Assembly: GCA_020723325.1 (NCBI GenBank)
Contig: DYJD01000019.1
Coordinates: forward strand, 1-64,000
DNA length: 64,000 nucleotides
Reading direction: 5' to 3'
Source: Desulfosudis oleivorans
GTDB taxonomy: Bacteria; Desulfobacterota; Desulfobacteria; Desulfobacterales; SURF-7
The first letter of the stretch is position 1. Every line of letters starts with the position of its first letter. Positions 9,068-17,438 of the stretch are shown one piece after another. The notes under the pieces are model-generated. The model was not told the origin of the DNA, did not search any database, and saw only the letters and a list, made by a program, of their open reading frames with translations. Both the position numbers and the translations under genes were made by a program.

Positions 9068-11020
9068 ATGAATTTGATCCGCTGGGTTGCCTTGGGGCTC
9101 ATCAGCGCCGGGGCTGTGGTCATGTTGGTCAATTTGTCCAAATTTCACAGGACCACCCGCCTCCTTTTGGAATTTTCCAAAGAGGAACATGGCAAGCTGA
9201 AACATTTTTTCAGCCTGCATCAGGCCTTGATTTTGTTTTTCACGGCCGGATATATGACCGTGATAATGGCCATGGTCATGGAAATCCATCTTATCGGAAA
9301 TCTGTTCGTGGGCCTGATTTTCTTCTTTGGCGCTATTTTTGTTCTCTTTGGCATTTTCCTGCAAAATGAAATGATTGCAACCATTAAAAAGGCCTATGAC
9401 CGCGCGCTTGACACCAGCGCCAAACTGGAAAAAAAACAGGATAAGTTGATTCAGGAAATCCGTGATCGCAAGGAAGCCCAGGCTGCTTTGCAGCATTCAC
9501 AATTCTTTTTACAACAAATCATCGATTCTTTTCCCGAGTCCCTGGTGGTCATCAATCTGGATTATACTGTGGCCCTGTCCAACCAGCATGCCAAACAACA
9601 AGCCCAATCCGCCTTGATTTCCGAACCGATCACCTGCCATCAACTGCTGCATCACAGTGCGCACCCCTGCGCGGAACATACGCATCCATGCCCGCTACGT
9701 TCGGTTATCCAGAATAAAACAACCGTAACCATGGAACATACCCACAGCAATGCCCATGGTAAACCGACAATAGTAGAGATCATTGCCGCCCCCATATTCG
9801 CCAATAATGGTGAAGTGGTTCAAATCATTGAATCCTGTCGGGACATCACCACCCGCAAACGTATGGAGGAACGAGTGGCCCAGATGCAGAAAATGGATGC
9901 CATCGGCACCCTGGCCGGGGGAATAGCCCATGATTTCAATAATATTCTGGCGGCCATGATGGGCTATACAGAGCTTTCCCTGTTTGAAGCCCAACCAGAT
10001 ACTTCTCTTTCTGTCAAATTGAACCGCATCCTGACCGCCGGGAAGCGCGCCAAGGATCTGATCAATCAAATCCTGACCTTCAGCCGCCGAAAGTCAGTGG
10101 AACTGAAGGCCGTGCGACTGCAGCCCATTATTCTGGAAACACTTAACCTGCTCAGGGCCTCCATACCCGCCTTCATTGAATTTCATCAGGAACTCCACGC
10201 CCATACCGGCGTCATCATGGCCGATCCCACCCAAATTCACCAGATATTGATGAATCTTTGTACCAATGCGGCCCATGCCATGCGCGATAATGGTGGAAGA
10301 CTGCTGGTTGCCTTGGAGCCTTGTGACTATTCCCCGGCTACAACCCTGGGAGACTTGAATTTGCCTGAAGGTCCCTATCTGCGGTTGAGTGTCAGTGACA
10401 CTGGTCATGGCATGGATGCCAAAACCCTTGAGCGCATATTTGAACCCTTTTTCACCACCAAGGCCGTTGGTGAGGGTACGGGTCTCGGCCTGGCCGCCGT
10501 GCACGGCATCGTCAAACAAATCGGCGGCGTCATCACGGTTGAAAGCAAACCAGGCATCGGTTCCACCTTTACCATCTATTTCCCACACATGGAAACCGAG
10601 GTCCTGGAGCAACCCTGTGAACACAAGCAAAGACGGAACGGCCATGAACACATTCTGCTGGTGGACGACGAGCCGTCCCTTGTTGAAATCATAGGTGAAA
10701 TGCTCACGGTCTTTGGATACAAAATCCTATCAGCCGGCAATGGCCCGGAGGCGCTGAAAATTTTTCAAGCCGATCCGGCCGGAATTGATCTCGTGCTCAC
10801 AGACCAGACCATGCCGCAAATGAGCGGCGAGAAACTGATCGATGAACTGCGTCGAATCCGGCCGGATATTCCGGTAATTCTATGCACGGGCATCGGCGAC
10901 CAATTTTTCAAACAGGACCCTGGAGAAAATTCTTTTAATGGACTGTTGTTGAAACCCGTCATGATGGATGATCTTACCGCCATGGTTCGCAAGGTTCTGG
11001 ATAACCGGAATCACCAATAA
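9068..11020 (+). CDS. Membrane PAS hybrid histidine kinase with receiver
   Basis: A 650-residue sensor kinase. The first 100 residues contain three hydrophobic segments (about 3-22, 50-70, 75-97), so the N-terminus is membrane-embedded. A charged coiled coil (about 105-140) leads to a PAS domain (about 145-265) rich in Cys and His (CHQLLHHSAHPCAEHTHPCP). That stretch could hold a metal or redox sensor and is unusual for a PAS insert. HisKA follows with GGIAHDFNNILAAMMGY, then HATPase (DTGHGMD, GTGLGLAAVHGIV) and a C-terminal receiver (LLVDDEPS, LTDQTMPQMSG, LLKPVM). It is divergent from parE and has no adjacent regulator. Sensor role is certain; the signal is unknown. Confidence 0.92.
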   Translation: MNLIRWVALGLISAGAVVMLVNLSKFHRTTRLLLEFSKEEHGKLKHFFSLHQALILFFTAGYMTVIMAMVMEIHLIGNLFVGLIFFFGAIFVLFGIFLQNEMIATIKKAYDRALDTSAKLEKKQDKLIQEIRDRKEAQAALQHSQFFLQQIIDSFPESLVVINLDYTVALSNQHAKQQAQSALISEPITCHQLLHHSAHPCAEHTHPCPLRSVIQNKTTVTMEHTHSNAHGKPTIVEIIAAPIFANNGEVVQIIESCRDITTRKRMEERVAQMQKMDAIGTLAGGIAHDFNNILAAMMGYTELSLFEAQPDTSLSVKLNRILTAGKRAKDLINQILTFSRRKSVELKAVRLQPIILETLNLLRASIPAFIEFHQELHAHTGVIMADPTQIHQILMNLCTNAAHAMRDNGGRLLVALEPCDYSPATTLGDLNLPEGPYLRLSVSDTGHGMDAKTLERIFEPFFTTKAVGEGTGLGLAAVHGIVKQIGGVITVESKPGIGSTFTIYFPHMETEVLEQPCEHKQRRNGHEHILLVDDEPSLVEIIGEMLTVFGYKILSAGNGPEALKIFQADPAGIDLVLTDQTMPQMSGEKLIDELRRIRPDIPVILCTGIGDQFFKQDPGENSFNGLLLKPVMMDDLTAMVRKVLDNRNHQ

Positions 11021-11321
11021 GCACGGCCCTGTTCCAGGCCCTTAACGCCCTCCTTGCTTTGAATTATCTTGACAATCATCATGGGTAGAGGTTAGATACC
11101 GCGCAGATTTGAAAAATCGTTGCGTTGAATAAGCCCGTCGAGATAATAATTATCGCGATGTTCTGATTATCGTTCCCTTCCGTTTTTTTCTCCCGATAGC
11201 CCTCGGAAGCACACCTTATTCAGCCCGATGATGCTTTTCAGGCTTGACCGTCGAAACGACTGCATTGACCGTAGATGGCTTTTGCGGTTTTTCGCATAAC
11301 TTGGAGGAGGAAAGAACATTA
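11021..11321 (+). other. Non-coding leader before the first cold-shock gene
   Basis: About 300 bases without a convincing gene. Cold-shock genes often carry long structured 5' leaders, and this stretch may serve as one. I could not identify a defined cold box or a strong promoter. Confidence 0.35.
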
Positions 11322-11528
11322 ATGAAAGAAGGCACAGTCAAATGGTATGATGAAAAAAAGGGCTACGGCTTCATTGAAACGCCCAATGACGGCGATGTGT
11401 TTATGCACAGCACCAGCATTAAGGACCATGGCTTTTTTACGCTGCAAAAATCCGATCGCGTTACCTTTGAATTAAAGGAAACCCGCCATGGCTTTCAGGC
11501 GGTGAACGTCAGGATTGTTAAACAATAA
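11322..11528 (+). CDS. Cold-shock domain protein
   Basis: A 68-residue single-stranded nucleic-acid-binding OB-fold protein of the CspA family. RNP1 is KGYGFIE and RNP2 is DVFMHST, with the usual GTVKWYDEKKGYGF start. The ATG at 11322 is preceded by GGAGGAGG at 11303-11310, so the longer open frame from 11244 is not needed. It likely acts as an RNA chaperone. A second, distinct cold-shock gene is 1.4 kb downstream. Confidence 0.95.
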   Translation: MKEGTVKWYDEKKGYGFIETPNDGDVFMHSTSIKDHGFFTLQKSDRVTFELKETRHGFQAVNVRIVKQ

Positions 11529-11558
11529 GATGGATCGACTTGAAACAAGGAACGGTTC

Positions 11559-11738
11559 ATGTCTAAAAAATATCACGAATGCCCTCTATATAATCACAAC
11601 AATTGCAAGGATATATACATGGAGCAAATTTGTGCCATCGTAAGGGAGGACAAAATTTGCCTAAAAAAAATAAAAAACAATCAAAAATTCACCATGGATG
11701 ATACGCCTGAGCCCATAAAAATCAGTGCAAAAATTTGA
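11559..11738 (+). CDS. Small Cys-containing hypothetical protein (59 aa)
   Basis: A 59-residue protein starting MSKKYHECPL, with an AAGGA ribosome-binding site (11547-11551) seven bases before its ATG. It holds four cysteines in a spaced pattern (Cys8, Cys16, Cys25, Cys34: ECPLYNHNNC, then EQICAIVREDKICLKK). That could bind zinc or an iron-sulfur cluster, or reflect a redox role. The second half is basic and then acidic. It sits 31 bases after the cold-shock gene and 63 bases before the foldase, so it may share the cold-shock transcript. I do not recognise a family. Coding status is inferred from the ribosome-binding site, Cys spacing and clean frame. Confidence 0.6.
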   Translation: MSKKYHECPLYNHNNCKDIYMEQICAIVREDKICLKKIKNNQKFTMDDTPEPIKISAKI

Positions 11739-11801
11739 GTTGGAGACCGTGTCATCGATTTGCAAAATGCCATCATATCAAACTGCAAGGAGATTTAATA
11801 A

Positions 11802-12803
11802 ATGATTTTCAGATCTAATAGAGCAATGATGCTGGTAATGGGATTGCTGTTCTTGAATTCGGCCGTTTGGACGGCGACAGCGGCAGACAGCCCCAAGACT
11901 GAGAAAAATAAAAAAGCTGATGATAAAATCGCCCTTGTCAATGACATCGCCATTCCCCGCATGGATTTTGAAAGCGAGCTGAAGCAGGTTCATAAACGGG
12001 CCTCCATGCAAGGCCAAACCCTGGATGAAACTCAGACCTCTGAATTAAATAAAAGTGTTCTCACACGATTGATCGACCAGGAATTGCTTTTTCAGGAAAC
12101 CCGCAAAAAAAATGTAAAAGTTGAATCCCAAAAATGCACCGAAGCCTTGGCGGATTTGAAGAAAGGCTTTCCAAGTGAAGATGATTTTAAAAAGGCCTTA
12201 TCTGAAACCAGCCTTACCGAAACTCAACTACTTGAAAAAATAGAGAAAGGCCTGGTAATTCGCAAACTGCTGGATGCGGAAGTCGGGCAAAAGATTAAAG
12301 TGGCTGAACCGGAAGCAAAGACCTTTTATGAATCCCATCCGGATTATTTCAAGATGGATGAGCAGGCCAAAGCCAGCCATATTCTGATCAAGGTCCCGGA
12401 TCAAAAGGATGAAGCCCAGAAAGCCAAAGCCAAAAAAGAAATCGAGGAGATTCAGGCCAAACTCAAGAAGGGAGAGTCTTTTGCCGAGCTGGCTAAAAAA
12501 AGCTCCCAGTGCCCCAGCAGCGCCCAAGGCGGCGATCTCGGGTTTTTCCGCAAAGGACAGATGGTCAAGCCCTTTGAAGAAGTTGCTTTCGCCCTCCAGC
12601 CCGGCCAAACCAGCAGCATTGTGGAAACCGAATTCGGCTTTCATTTGATCCAATTGGCTGAAAAAAAACCGGCCGGAGCCGTGCCCTTTGAAGAAGCCAA
12701 GGTGAAAATCACGGATTTTCTGAAGCAACAGCAGATGGAACAAGGCATCAAGCAATATATTGAAACCCTGCGAGCCGGAGCCAAAATTAAGGAATTCCTC
12801 TAA
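11802..12803 (+). CDS. Periplasmic parvulin-type peptidyl-prolyl isomerase (SurA/PrsA-like)
   Basis: A 333-residue exported foldase. A signal peptide (about 1-28, ending near ATAAD) is followed by a SurA/PpiC N-terminal helical domain (about 40-165). A parvulin rotamase domain follows (about 185-280) with ASHILIKV, then FAELAKKSSQCPSSAQGGDLGFF, GQMVKPFEEVAFAL and TEFGFHLIQL. These are the hallmark motifs of the family. It probably assists folding of secreted or outer-membrane proteins in the periplasm. Codon usage is Lys-rich and typical of the region. AGGAG lies upstream of the ATG. It stands between two cold-shock genes. Confidence 0.93.
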   Translation: MIFRSNRAMMLVMGLLFLNSAVWTATAADSPKTEKNKKADDKIALVNDIAIPRMDFESELKQVHKRASMQGQTLDETQTSELNKSVLTRLIDQELLFQETRKKNVKVESQKCTEALADLKKGFPSEDDFKKALSETSLTETQLLEKIEKGLVIRKLLDAEVGQKIKVAEPEAKTFYESHPDYFKMDEQAKASHILIKVPDQKDEAQKAKAKKEIEEIQAKLKKGESFAELAKKSSQCPSSAQGGDLGFFRKGQMVKPFEEVAFALQPGQTSSIVETEFGFHLIQLAEKKPAGAVPFEEAKVKITDFLKQQQMEQGIKQYIETLRAGAKIKEFL

Positions 12804-12965
12804 AAAAAATATTGATTTCCTCTCTGAAAACGATATGATGCTAAACATCGTTTTTGGGGTAATTATCAATAGGTTTGGTTACGTGATGATGAGGGGAAAA
12901 ACCATTTACCAAAGTGGGCGCCTCAAGTTCCGGACCAGAAGAAATCATGAAAGGAGGGTGCCACG

Positions 12966-13166
12966 ATGGCGGATGGTATCGTAAAATGGTTCAGTGACAA
13001 AAAAGGCTATGGATTTATTGAACAGGAAGGTGGGCCGGATGTTTTTGTGCATCATTCGGGCATAGTCGGTTCAGGATTCAAATCTCTGAATGAGGGTGAT
13101 CGCGTAACCTTTGAAATTGAAGATGGACGCAAAGGTCCGACAGCCGTGAACGTCACGGTTGTGTAA
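12966..13166 (+). CDS. Cold-shock domain protein
   Basis: A 66-residue CspA-family protein ([33 protein letters not shown]). Both RNP motifs are intact (KGYGFIE, VFVHHS). A strong AAAGGAGGG site lies just before the ATG, and a clear intrinsic terminator follows at 13191. It is closer to the standard CspA length and sequence than the one at 11322, so the two are probably not a recent duplication. Confidence 0.95.
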   Translation: MADGIVKWFSDKKGYGFIEQEGGPDVFVHHSGIVGSGFKSLNEGDRVTFEIEDGRKGPTAVNVTVV

Positions 13167-13190
13167 TCCCCCCAATACACAAGCATAAAC

Positions 13191-13227
13191 AAGGGCATGC
13201 ACCGTTGGGCATGCCCTTTTTGTTTTC
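13191..13227 (+). terminator. Intrinsic terminator after cold-shock gene
   Basis: A 10-bp stem (AAGGGCATGC at 13191-13200 with GCATGCCCTT at 13209-13218) and an 8-base loop are followed by a T-rich tract. Position and orientation fit the cold-shock gene ending at 13166. Confidence 0.88.
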
Positions 13228-13268
13228 CCAATACCTCTGTCAGCGAGCCATTTCCAATCATTTTCAGT

Positions 13269-13334
13269 CTTGATCATCGTTTCGACTATCCTCCATTCCA
13301 TTGTGGGAGCGGCTTCCAGCCGCGATTCGGCCGG
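13269..13334 (+). repeat. REP-like interspersed repeat, copy 1
   Basis: A stretch of about 65 bases matches 52759-52818: both start CTTGATCATC, pass a TCATC/CTATC segment, and share GGGAGCGG, TTCCAGCCGCGA and CGGCCGG. The core is a small palindrome, GCGGCT-TCC-AGCCGC (13309-13323). It lies in the 365-base gap 13228-13592, where the only other feature seen is the dyad at 13367. REP-type repeats are mobilised by RAYT transposases; one is encoded at 38093. Confidence 0.7.
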
Positions 13335-13366
13335 AATGATGATCAGGGTATCTTTTTTCGTTACAT

Positions 13367-13391
13367 TAATACCTATGATATATAGGTATTA
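13367..13391. promoter_or_regulatory. Perfect 10-bp inverted repeat (operator-like)
   Basis: TAATACCTAT and ATAGGTATTA (13367-13376, 13382-13391) flank GATAT. The dyad is A/T-rich, lies 200 bases before the secreted hydrolase at 13593 and is not followed by a T-run, so it looks like a regulator-binding site. Function is inferred. Confidence 0.4.
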
Positions 13392-13592
13392 TATGCGTAT
13401 TTTTACAGCATTGTTCAATAACATAATCCGGTATAAATAAATAATGAAGTCATTTGGACTCAACTACTTAATTCCAATTCCTATAGAAGTCCGGCATTGA
13501 ATCAGGGAAGGAGGTGCGCTGTCACAATTCACTTTGTTTCTTTCCATTCATGGCAACCACAATCAAAATAGCAAACAAAAAGGGGCGATATA

Positions 13593-14438
13593 ATGAAAAA
13601 AAGCATGACAATATCGGCAACAATCATTTTGGCAATCTGCTTTCTTATAATTGAAAACGCACATGCCAACTATTTTGATAAAAGCTTGTCCACCGGCAAG
13701 GTGCGTGTCTATTATTCTACTACCTGTCCAAGCACTTGTGAGGCCATTCTATTGGGCGTGGGTACGTCCATGCTTTCCAGCAGTTACGGCAACCTTGCAA
13801 ATGCATTGACCAACTACGGCTATATTGTGGTAATCCTGGACCACAATCCCGGCAACATGGTGAAAACCGATGCAACTAAATTCAAGAATCTGGCTTTGGA
13901 TGTGCGCACGAATCTAGTGACTTGGCTTTCCTCCACAAATTGCCGGGCCATTGCCCACTGGATCATGGGTGGGCATTCCGCCGGCGGCCAAGCCGCCCAA
14001 AATGCCGTGTCCAACAATCCGGGCTTGGCCAATGCGGTCTTCAGCATCGACCCGTACGATTGCAGCGAAGCCGGTATCGTCAATATTCCGGCCTTATATT
14101 GGGGCTTTGATCTCACCTCCTGTTTTGTGAATAAGAACAAGGCTGCCAAATCCGCTTATTACGGCAGCTCCGGTCGGCGGGCATTTCAGCGGGTGGCCTC
14201 CGTGTACACCTGGGGCCCCTGCGGGTACTCACCCAAATTTTTCCATTGCAGTTTTTGCGACGGCCACTGCCCGGCCTGCACCAACTGCATGACCACCCCC
14301 AGTTATTTTTTCACGGATGTGGCCAAAAGTGTGAACAAATTTATGAATGCGGCTTTTTACGGCACCTGGTCAAAAGCCAATTTGACCATCAGTGCCACCA
14401 CGCCGGTGACCTTATTTGTGGATACGGATCAGCCATAG
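13593..14438 (+). CDS. Secreted alpha/beta hydrolase
   Basis: A 281-residue exported hydrolase. It has a signal peptide (about 1-25, ending near AHA), then an alpha/beta-hydrolase core. The nucleophile elbow is GGHSAGG with Ser129, as in chlorophyllase or dienelactone-hydrolase-like esterases. The SIDPYD segment likely supplies the acid or structural turn. The mature part is Cys-rich (STTCPSTCE, then CSFCDGHCPACTNC), suggesting several disulfides or a metal site. These Cys clusters are unusual for the family. The substrate cannot be told; an ester or polymer outside the cell is plausible. It is monocistronic, with an operator-like dyad upstream and a hairpin downstream. Confidence 0.75.
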   Translation: MKKSMTISATIILAICFLIIENAHANYFDKSLSTGKVRVYYSTTCPSTCEAILLGVGTSMLSSSYGNLANALTNYGYIVVILDHNPGNMVKTDATKFKNLALDVRTNLVTWLSSTNCRAIAHWIMGGHSAGGQAAQNAVSNNPGLANAVFSIDPYDCSEAGIVNIPALYWGFDLTSCFVNKNKAAKSAYYGSSGRRAFQRVASVYTWGPCGYSPKFFHCSFCDGHCPACTNCMTTPSYFFTDVAKSVNKFMNAAFYGTWSKANLTISATTPVTLFVDTDQP

Positions 14439-14470
14439 CAGTTATCGTGTGATTTTTGCGTTGTGGTAAA

Positions 14471-14505
14471 ATACGGGATGCGGAAACGTATCTCGCATCC
14501 CGTAT
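14471..14505. terminator. Strong 12-bp hairpin after the hydrolase
   Basis: ATACGGGATGCG (14471-14482) pairs perfectly with CGCATCCCGTAT (14494-14505). No T-run follows on the plus strand; on the minus strand TTTT follows. It may end transcripts or protect the 3' end of the hydrolase mRNA. Confidence 0.5.
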
Positions 14506-14614
14506 CGCGAGTTCCCCCCAAAAAAAACTTGACCCCCAATCCGGCCTTCCATAAAAATGACATACGCCTACAGTTTCATTTGAAGATTTGATTTTTACGT
14601 TTGTTGGAAAAGCC

Positions 14615-15928
14615 ATGGCCAGAAAATCAATTCAGCGTATTCCCAGGATGTCATTGGAAAAAGCATCCACCCCCAAAAGACGGGCAAAGCAGTATAATAA
14701 TAATCAGGAGAGTTCCCGTAGATTGGCCCAGATCACCGACAATATGCTGGACATGATCTGTATGACCGATCGATATGGCGTCATCAACTACATGAGTCCC
14801 TCCTGCCTGACCATTTCCGGTTATCATCCCAATGATCTGATGGGAAGAAACATCAGCGATTATATCCATCCGGCAGATGCAGCCTTCGTGACCGATAAAG
14901 TTCAGAGCAGTTTCCGTAAAAAATCCCGGGTCAATATTGAATTCCGTCATTTGTGCGCCGACGGCAAGTACAAATGGGTGGAAATGGTGGGCAACCTGGT
15001 CTATGATGCAACAGGAAATGTTGAAGGAGTTGTTTATGGGACCCGGGACATCACGGATCGGAAAATAGCCGAAGACGCCTTTAAAAGCTCAGAGGAGCGG
15101 CTTAAAATCCTGTTCGAGCTGGCCCCAGATGCCTATTATCTGACAGACCTGGACGGCACCATTTTGGACGGTAATCGCGCTGCGGAAAAAATCATCGGCT
15201 ACCGCAAAAAAGAATTGATCGGAAAAAACTATTTTGACTTGAATATCCTACCACGGGATCAGATTAAAAATGCCTTGGAGGCCTTGAAAAAGCTGCGGGA
15301 AGGTCGGCCTTCCCAGCCCACGGAATTCATCTTAAACCATAAAAACGGCAAACGGATTTTTGTTGAAATTCGCTCCTATCCAGTAACTATAAACGGTCAG
15401 TCCATTGCCCTGGGCATTGCCCGGGATATTACCGACCGGAAATATGCCGAAGCTGAACTGCGCCGCGCCCATTCTGAATTGGAAAAAAAAGTCCGGGAGC
15501 GCACCGCCAATCTGGAGGAAGCCAATACCGCCCTGCGGGTGCTGCTGCGCAGCCGGGAAGAAGACCGCAGCACCATGGAAGACAATATGCTGACCAATGT
15601 AAAGGAGCTGGTTCTGCCCTATGTCGACAAAATCAAGAACAGCCGCCTGGATGACCGCCAACGGGCCTATATAGATGTCATTGCATCCAACCTGAACGAT
15701 ATTCTCTCCACCTTTGCCAGACAGCTCTCCAGCCGGCACCTGAAGCTGACCCCCACGGAGATCAAGGTGGCCAATCTCATCAAACTGGGCAAGACCACCA
15801 AGGAAATCGCTGAAATCGACAGTTCTTCCATGCGGACCGTGGAAGGCCATCGCAACAGCATCCGAAAAAAAATGGGCCTCAACAACCGCAAAATCAATCT
15901 GCGGACCTATTTGCTCGCCATTCGGTAA
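14615..15928 (+). CDS. PAS-PAS-LuxR transcriptional regulator
   Basis: A 437-residue cytoplasmic regulator. It has two PAS domains (about 40-155 and 165-285) with PAC-type endings (GTRDITDRKIAED and ARDITDRKYAEAEL). A long coiled coil (about 285-330) follows, then a C-terminal LuxR/GerE helix-turn-helix (LTPTEIKVANLIKLGKTTKEIAE, then SSMRTVEGHRNSIRKKMGL). There is no kinase or receiver domain, so PAS ligand sensing is coupled directly to DNA binding. I prefer the ATG at 14615 to the TTG at 14588. The gene converges with the hydrolase at 15938, leaving 9 bases between stops. Target genes are not evident. Confidence 0.88.
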   Translation: MARKSIQRIPRMSLEKASTPKRRAKQYNNNQESSRRLAQITDNMLDMICMTDRYGVINYMSPSCLTISGYHPNDLMGRNISDYIHPADAAFVTDKVQSSFRKKSRVNIEFRHLCADGKYKWVEMVGNLVYDATGNVEGVVYGTRDITDRKIAEDAFKSSEERLKILFELAPDAYYLTDLDGTILDGNRAAEKIIGYRKKELIGKNYFDLNILPRDQIKNALEALKKLREGRPSQPTEFILNHKNGKRIFVEIRSYPVTINGQSIALGIARDITDRKYAEAELRRAHSELEKKVRERTANLEEANTALRVLLRSREEDRSTMEDNMLTNVKELVLPYVDKIKNSRLDDRQRAYIDVIASNLNDILSTFARQLSSRHLKLTPTEIKVANLIKLGKTTKEIAEIDSSSMRTVEGHRNSIRKKMGLNNRKINLRTYLLAIR

Positions 15929-15937
15929 ACAACTTGC

Positions 15938-16987
15938 TTAAGGAAGTCTCTTCCGCATCCAGCGCAACACATGAGGCCAGACATGTACAGGAGCATGTTT
16001 ACCGAGAATCAGATCAATATGGCCGAAATGGGTACCGGTGGATTCCAGGCCGAACACTTTTAATTGCTTGTCCTGGGAGCCGGCTTTCTCATAGGCTTCC
16101 TGAATGGCCTCAAGGGGTACAGCAACATCTTTATCCCCTACCACAAACAGGACCGGGGCCTTCAACTTGGTAATATTGTCTTCATAATCCACGTCGCCGG
16201 AAAGACTGCGCAATCGCCCCTCGGAACCCCATTTGAACATGAAGCGGACCACATTGAACCCGGTGCGGTCAAATCCTAGTTGAATTCTTTCTTCCAGAAT
16301 ATTACGTTCCATGCTGCCGGGATACCAGACCTGCAGTGGCAGCTTGTAATAGCGATTATCCATGATAAACAGGCCGGAACGGGCAATGGCGCCGATATAA
16401 TCAATATAGAAGGCCTTGGGATACGGCGGCCGGAAGGGCAGTATTTTTTCAAACAGGACACCTGTGCGGGCAATGGTTTTCAGCAGCAGATTACCCTTAC
16501 CCATGTTGAAGGGACCGCCGATGGAAATCAAACCCAGGAGCTGGTCCCGGCATTCGGCATCCAGGCAATAACCCAGGGTGGCTCCCAGGCTGTGGCCGAT
16601 AAAAAACATTTTGTGATGCCCTGATATTTCCCTGACGGCATCCATAAAGGCGGGAATATCTTCCGTAAAATATGTACGAAAACGTTTAGGATAATCACAC
16701 GCATTGGCACGACTCATACCGTGGCCGCGCAGTTCCACATTAAAGGTCTCAAACCCCTGGGATACTAGGTAGTTCTCAAAACTGCGCTTGGATAAATTCC
16801 AGGTGTAGCGGTTTTGGCCCAGACCATGAACCAGCATGACCGGCGCAACGGATCGGCCCCCCAACGGGATCTTATGGGTCATGATCAAATGCAGACCATC
16901 CCGGGTGGTTACTTCATGAATATGGCGATGGCAGCCCATCGTTTGTTTTCCATTGATGATTTCCCTGGATTCTTTTAATCCTTTCAT
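15938..16987 (-). CDS. Alpha/beta-fold hydrolase (lipase/PhaC-like)
   Basis: A 349-residue cytoplasmic serine hydrolase. It has an oxyanion HG motif in VMLVHGLGQNRYTW, a nucleophile elbow GHSLG (Ser133), an Asp in VVGDKDVAVP and a His in THFGHIDLILG. So the triad is complete. The spacing resembles the lysosomal-lipase or polyhydroxyalkanoate-synthase-like branch. No signal peptide is seen. Substrate unknown. ATG at 16987. Confidence 0.82.
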   Translation of the reverse strand: MKGLKESREIINGKQTMGCHRHIHEVTTRDGLHLIMTHKIPLGGRSVAPVMLVHGLGQNRYTWNLSKRSFENYLVSQGFETFNVELRGHGMSRANACDYPKRFRTYFTEDIPAFMDAVREISGHHKMFFIGHSLGATLGYCLDAECRDQLLGLISIGGPFNMGKGNLLLKTIARTGVLFEKILPFRPPYPKAFYIDYIGAIARSGLFIMDNRYYKLPLQVWYPGSMERNILEERIQLGFDRTGFNVVRFMFKWGSEGRLRSLSGDVDYEDNITKLKAPVLFVVGDKDVAVPLEAIQEAYEKAGSQDKQLKVFGLESTGTHFGHIDLILGKHAPVHVWPHVLRWMRKRLP

Positions 16988-17183
16988 GTTTGAGCTCTTG
17001 TCCTTTTCGATAAAAATAAGTCAAATGCTGGGATGGCAGAACCCCAAATAGGTATTATCTTGTGTCCATCACGGGAAAAGCTGCCGGTCTTTCGGCAGAT
17101 GCATATACCAATGACCTGGTCCCATTGCAATATCAATCGATCATACCGATTGAAAACCTGTGTTATGAAAAGGAGACTGAAAA

Positions 17184-17330
17184 ATGATCGATAACAATAG
17201 CACAAAAGATATAAGGGAATCTTCTGATTCCCAAGAATCAGTAGAATGTCGGGAAGATGAATCCGATGTTTGTTATATGGAATCCGAAAGAGGGGTTGGC
17301 GAAGACTGCTGCTGCTGTTGCTGTTGCTGA
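17184..17330 (+). CDS. 48-residue peptide with C-terminal Cys7 tail
   Basis: An ATG at 17184 has an AAAAGGAG site eight bases upstream and opens a 48-codon frame: MIDNNSTKDIRESSDSQESV, then ECREDESDVCYMESERGVGE and D plus seven consecutive cysteines before TGA. The body is strongly acidic and Ser/Glu/Asp-rich, with lone Cys at 22 and 30. The tail uses both TGC and TGT codons. An intrinsic terminator follows 27 bases later and the next gene is on the other strand. It therefore looks like a stand-alone gene, not a leader peptide for a cysteine operon. Possible roles are metal or thiol binding, a ribosomally made peptide precursor, or a Cys-tRNA sensor. I recognise no family. The alternative is a chance TGC/TGT trinucleotide repeat in an untranslated RNA. 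Confidence 0.65.
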   Translation: MIDNNSTKDIRESSDSQESVECREDESDVCYMESERGVGEDCCCCCCC

Positions 17331-17357
17331 CAAGTCAGCGCTAACCACAACAGAAAC

Positions 17358-17390
17358 AAGGGCCGGATAAAAATCCGGCCCTTTATTTTT
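17358..17390 (+). terminator. Intrinsic terminator after the Cys-tail peptide
   Basis: AAGGGCCGGAT (17358-17368) pairs with ATCCGGCCCTT (17373-17383) around a 4-base loop, followed by TATTTTTTTT. The T-run favours the plus strand, so it terminates the small peptide transcript. Confidence 0.92.
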
Positions 17391-17438
17391 TTTGAATATG
17401 TATGTCCGGACTTATCCTTTAAATCTTGTAAATCTTGC

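Noticed and set aside
17328-17436. Cysteine-operon attenuator led by the Cys7 peptide
   Set aside because: The terminator is followed by a gene on the opposite strand, so there is no downstream operon for it to control.
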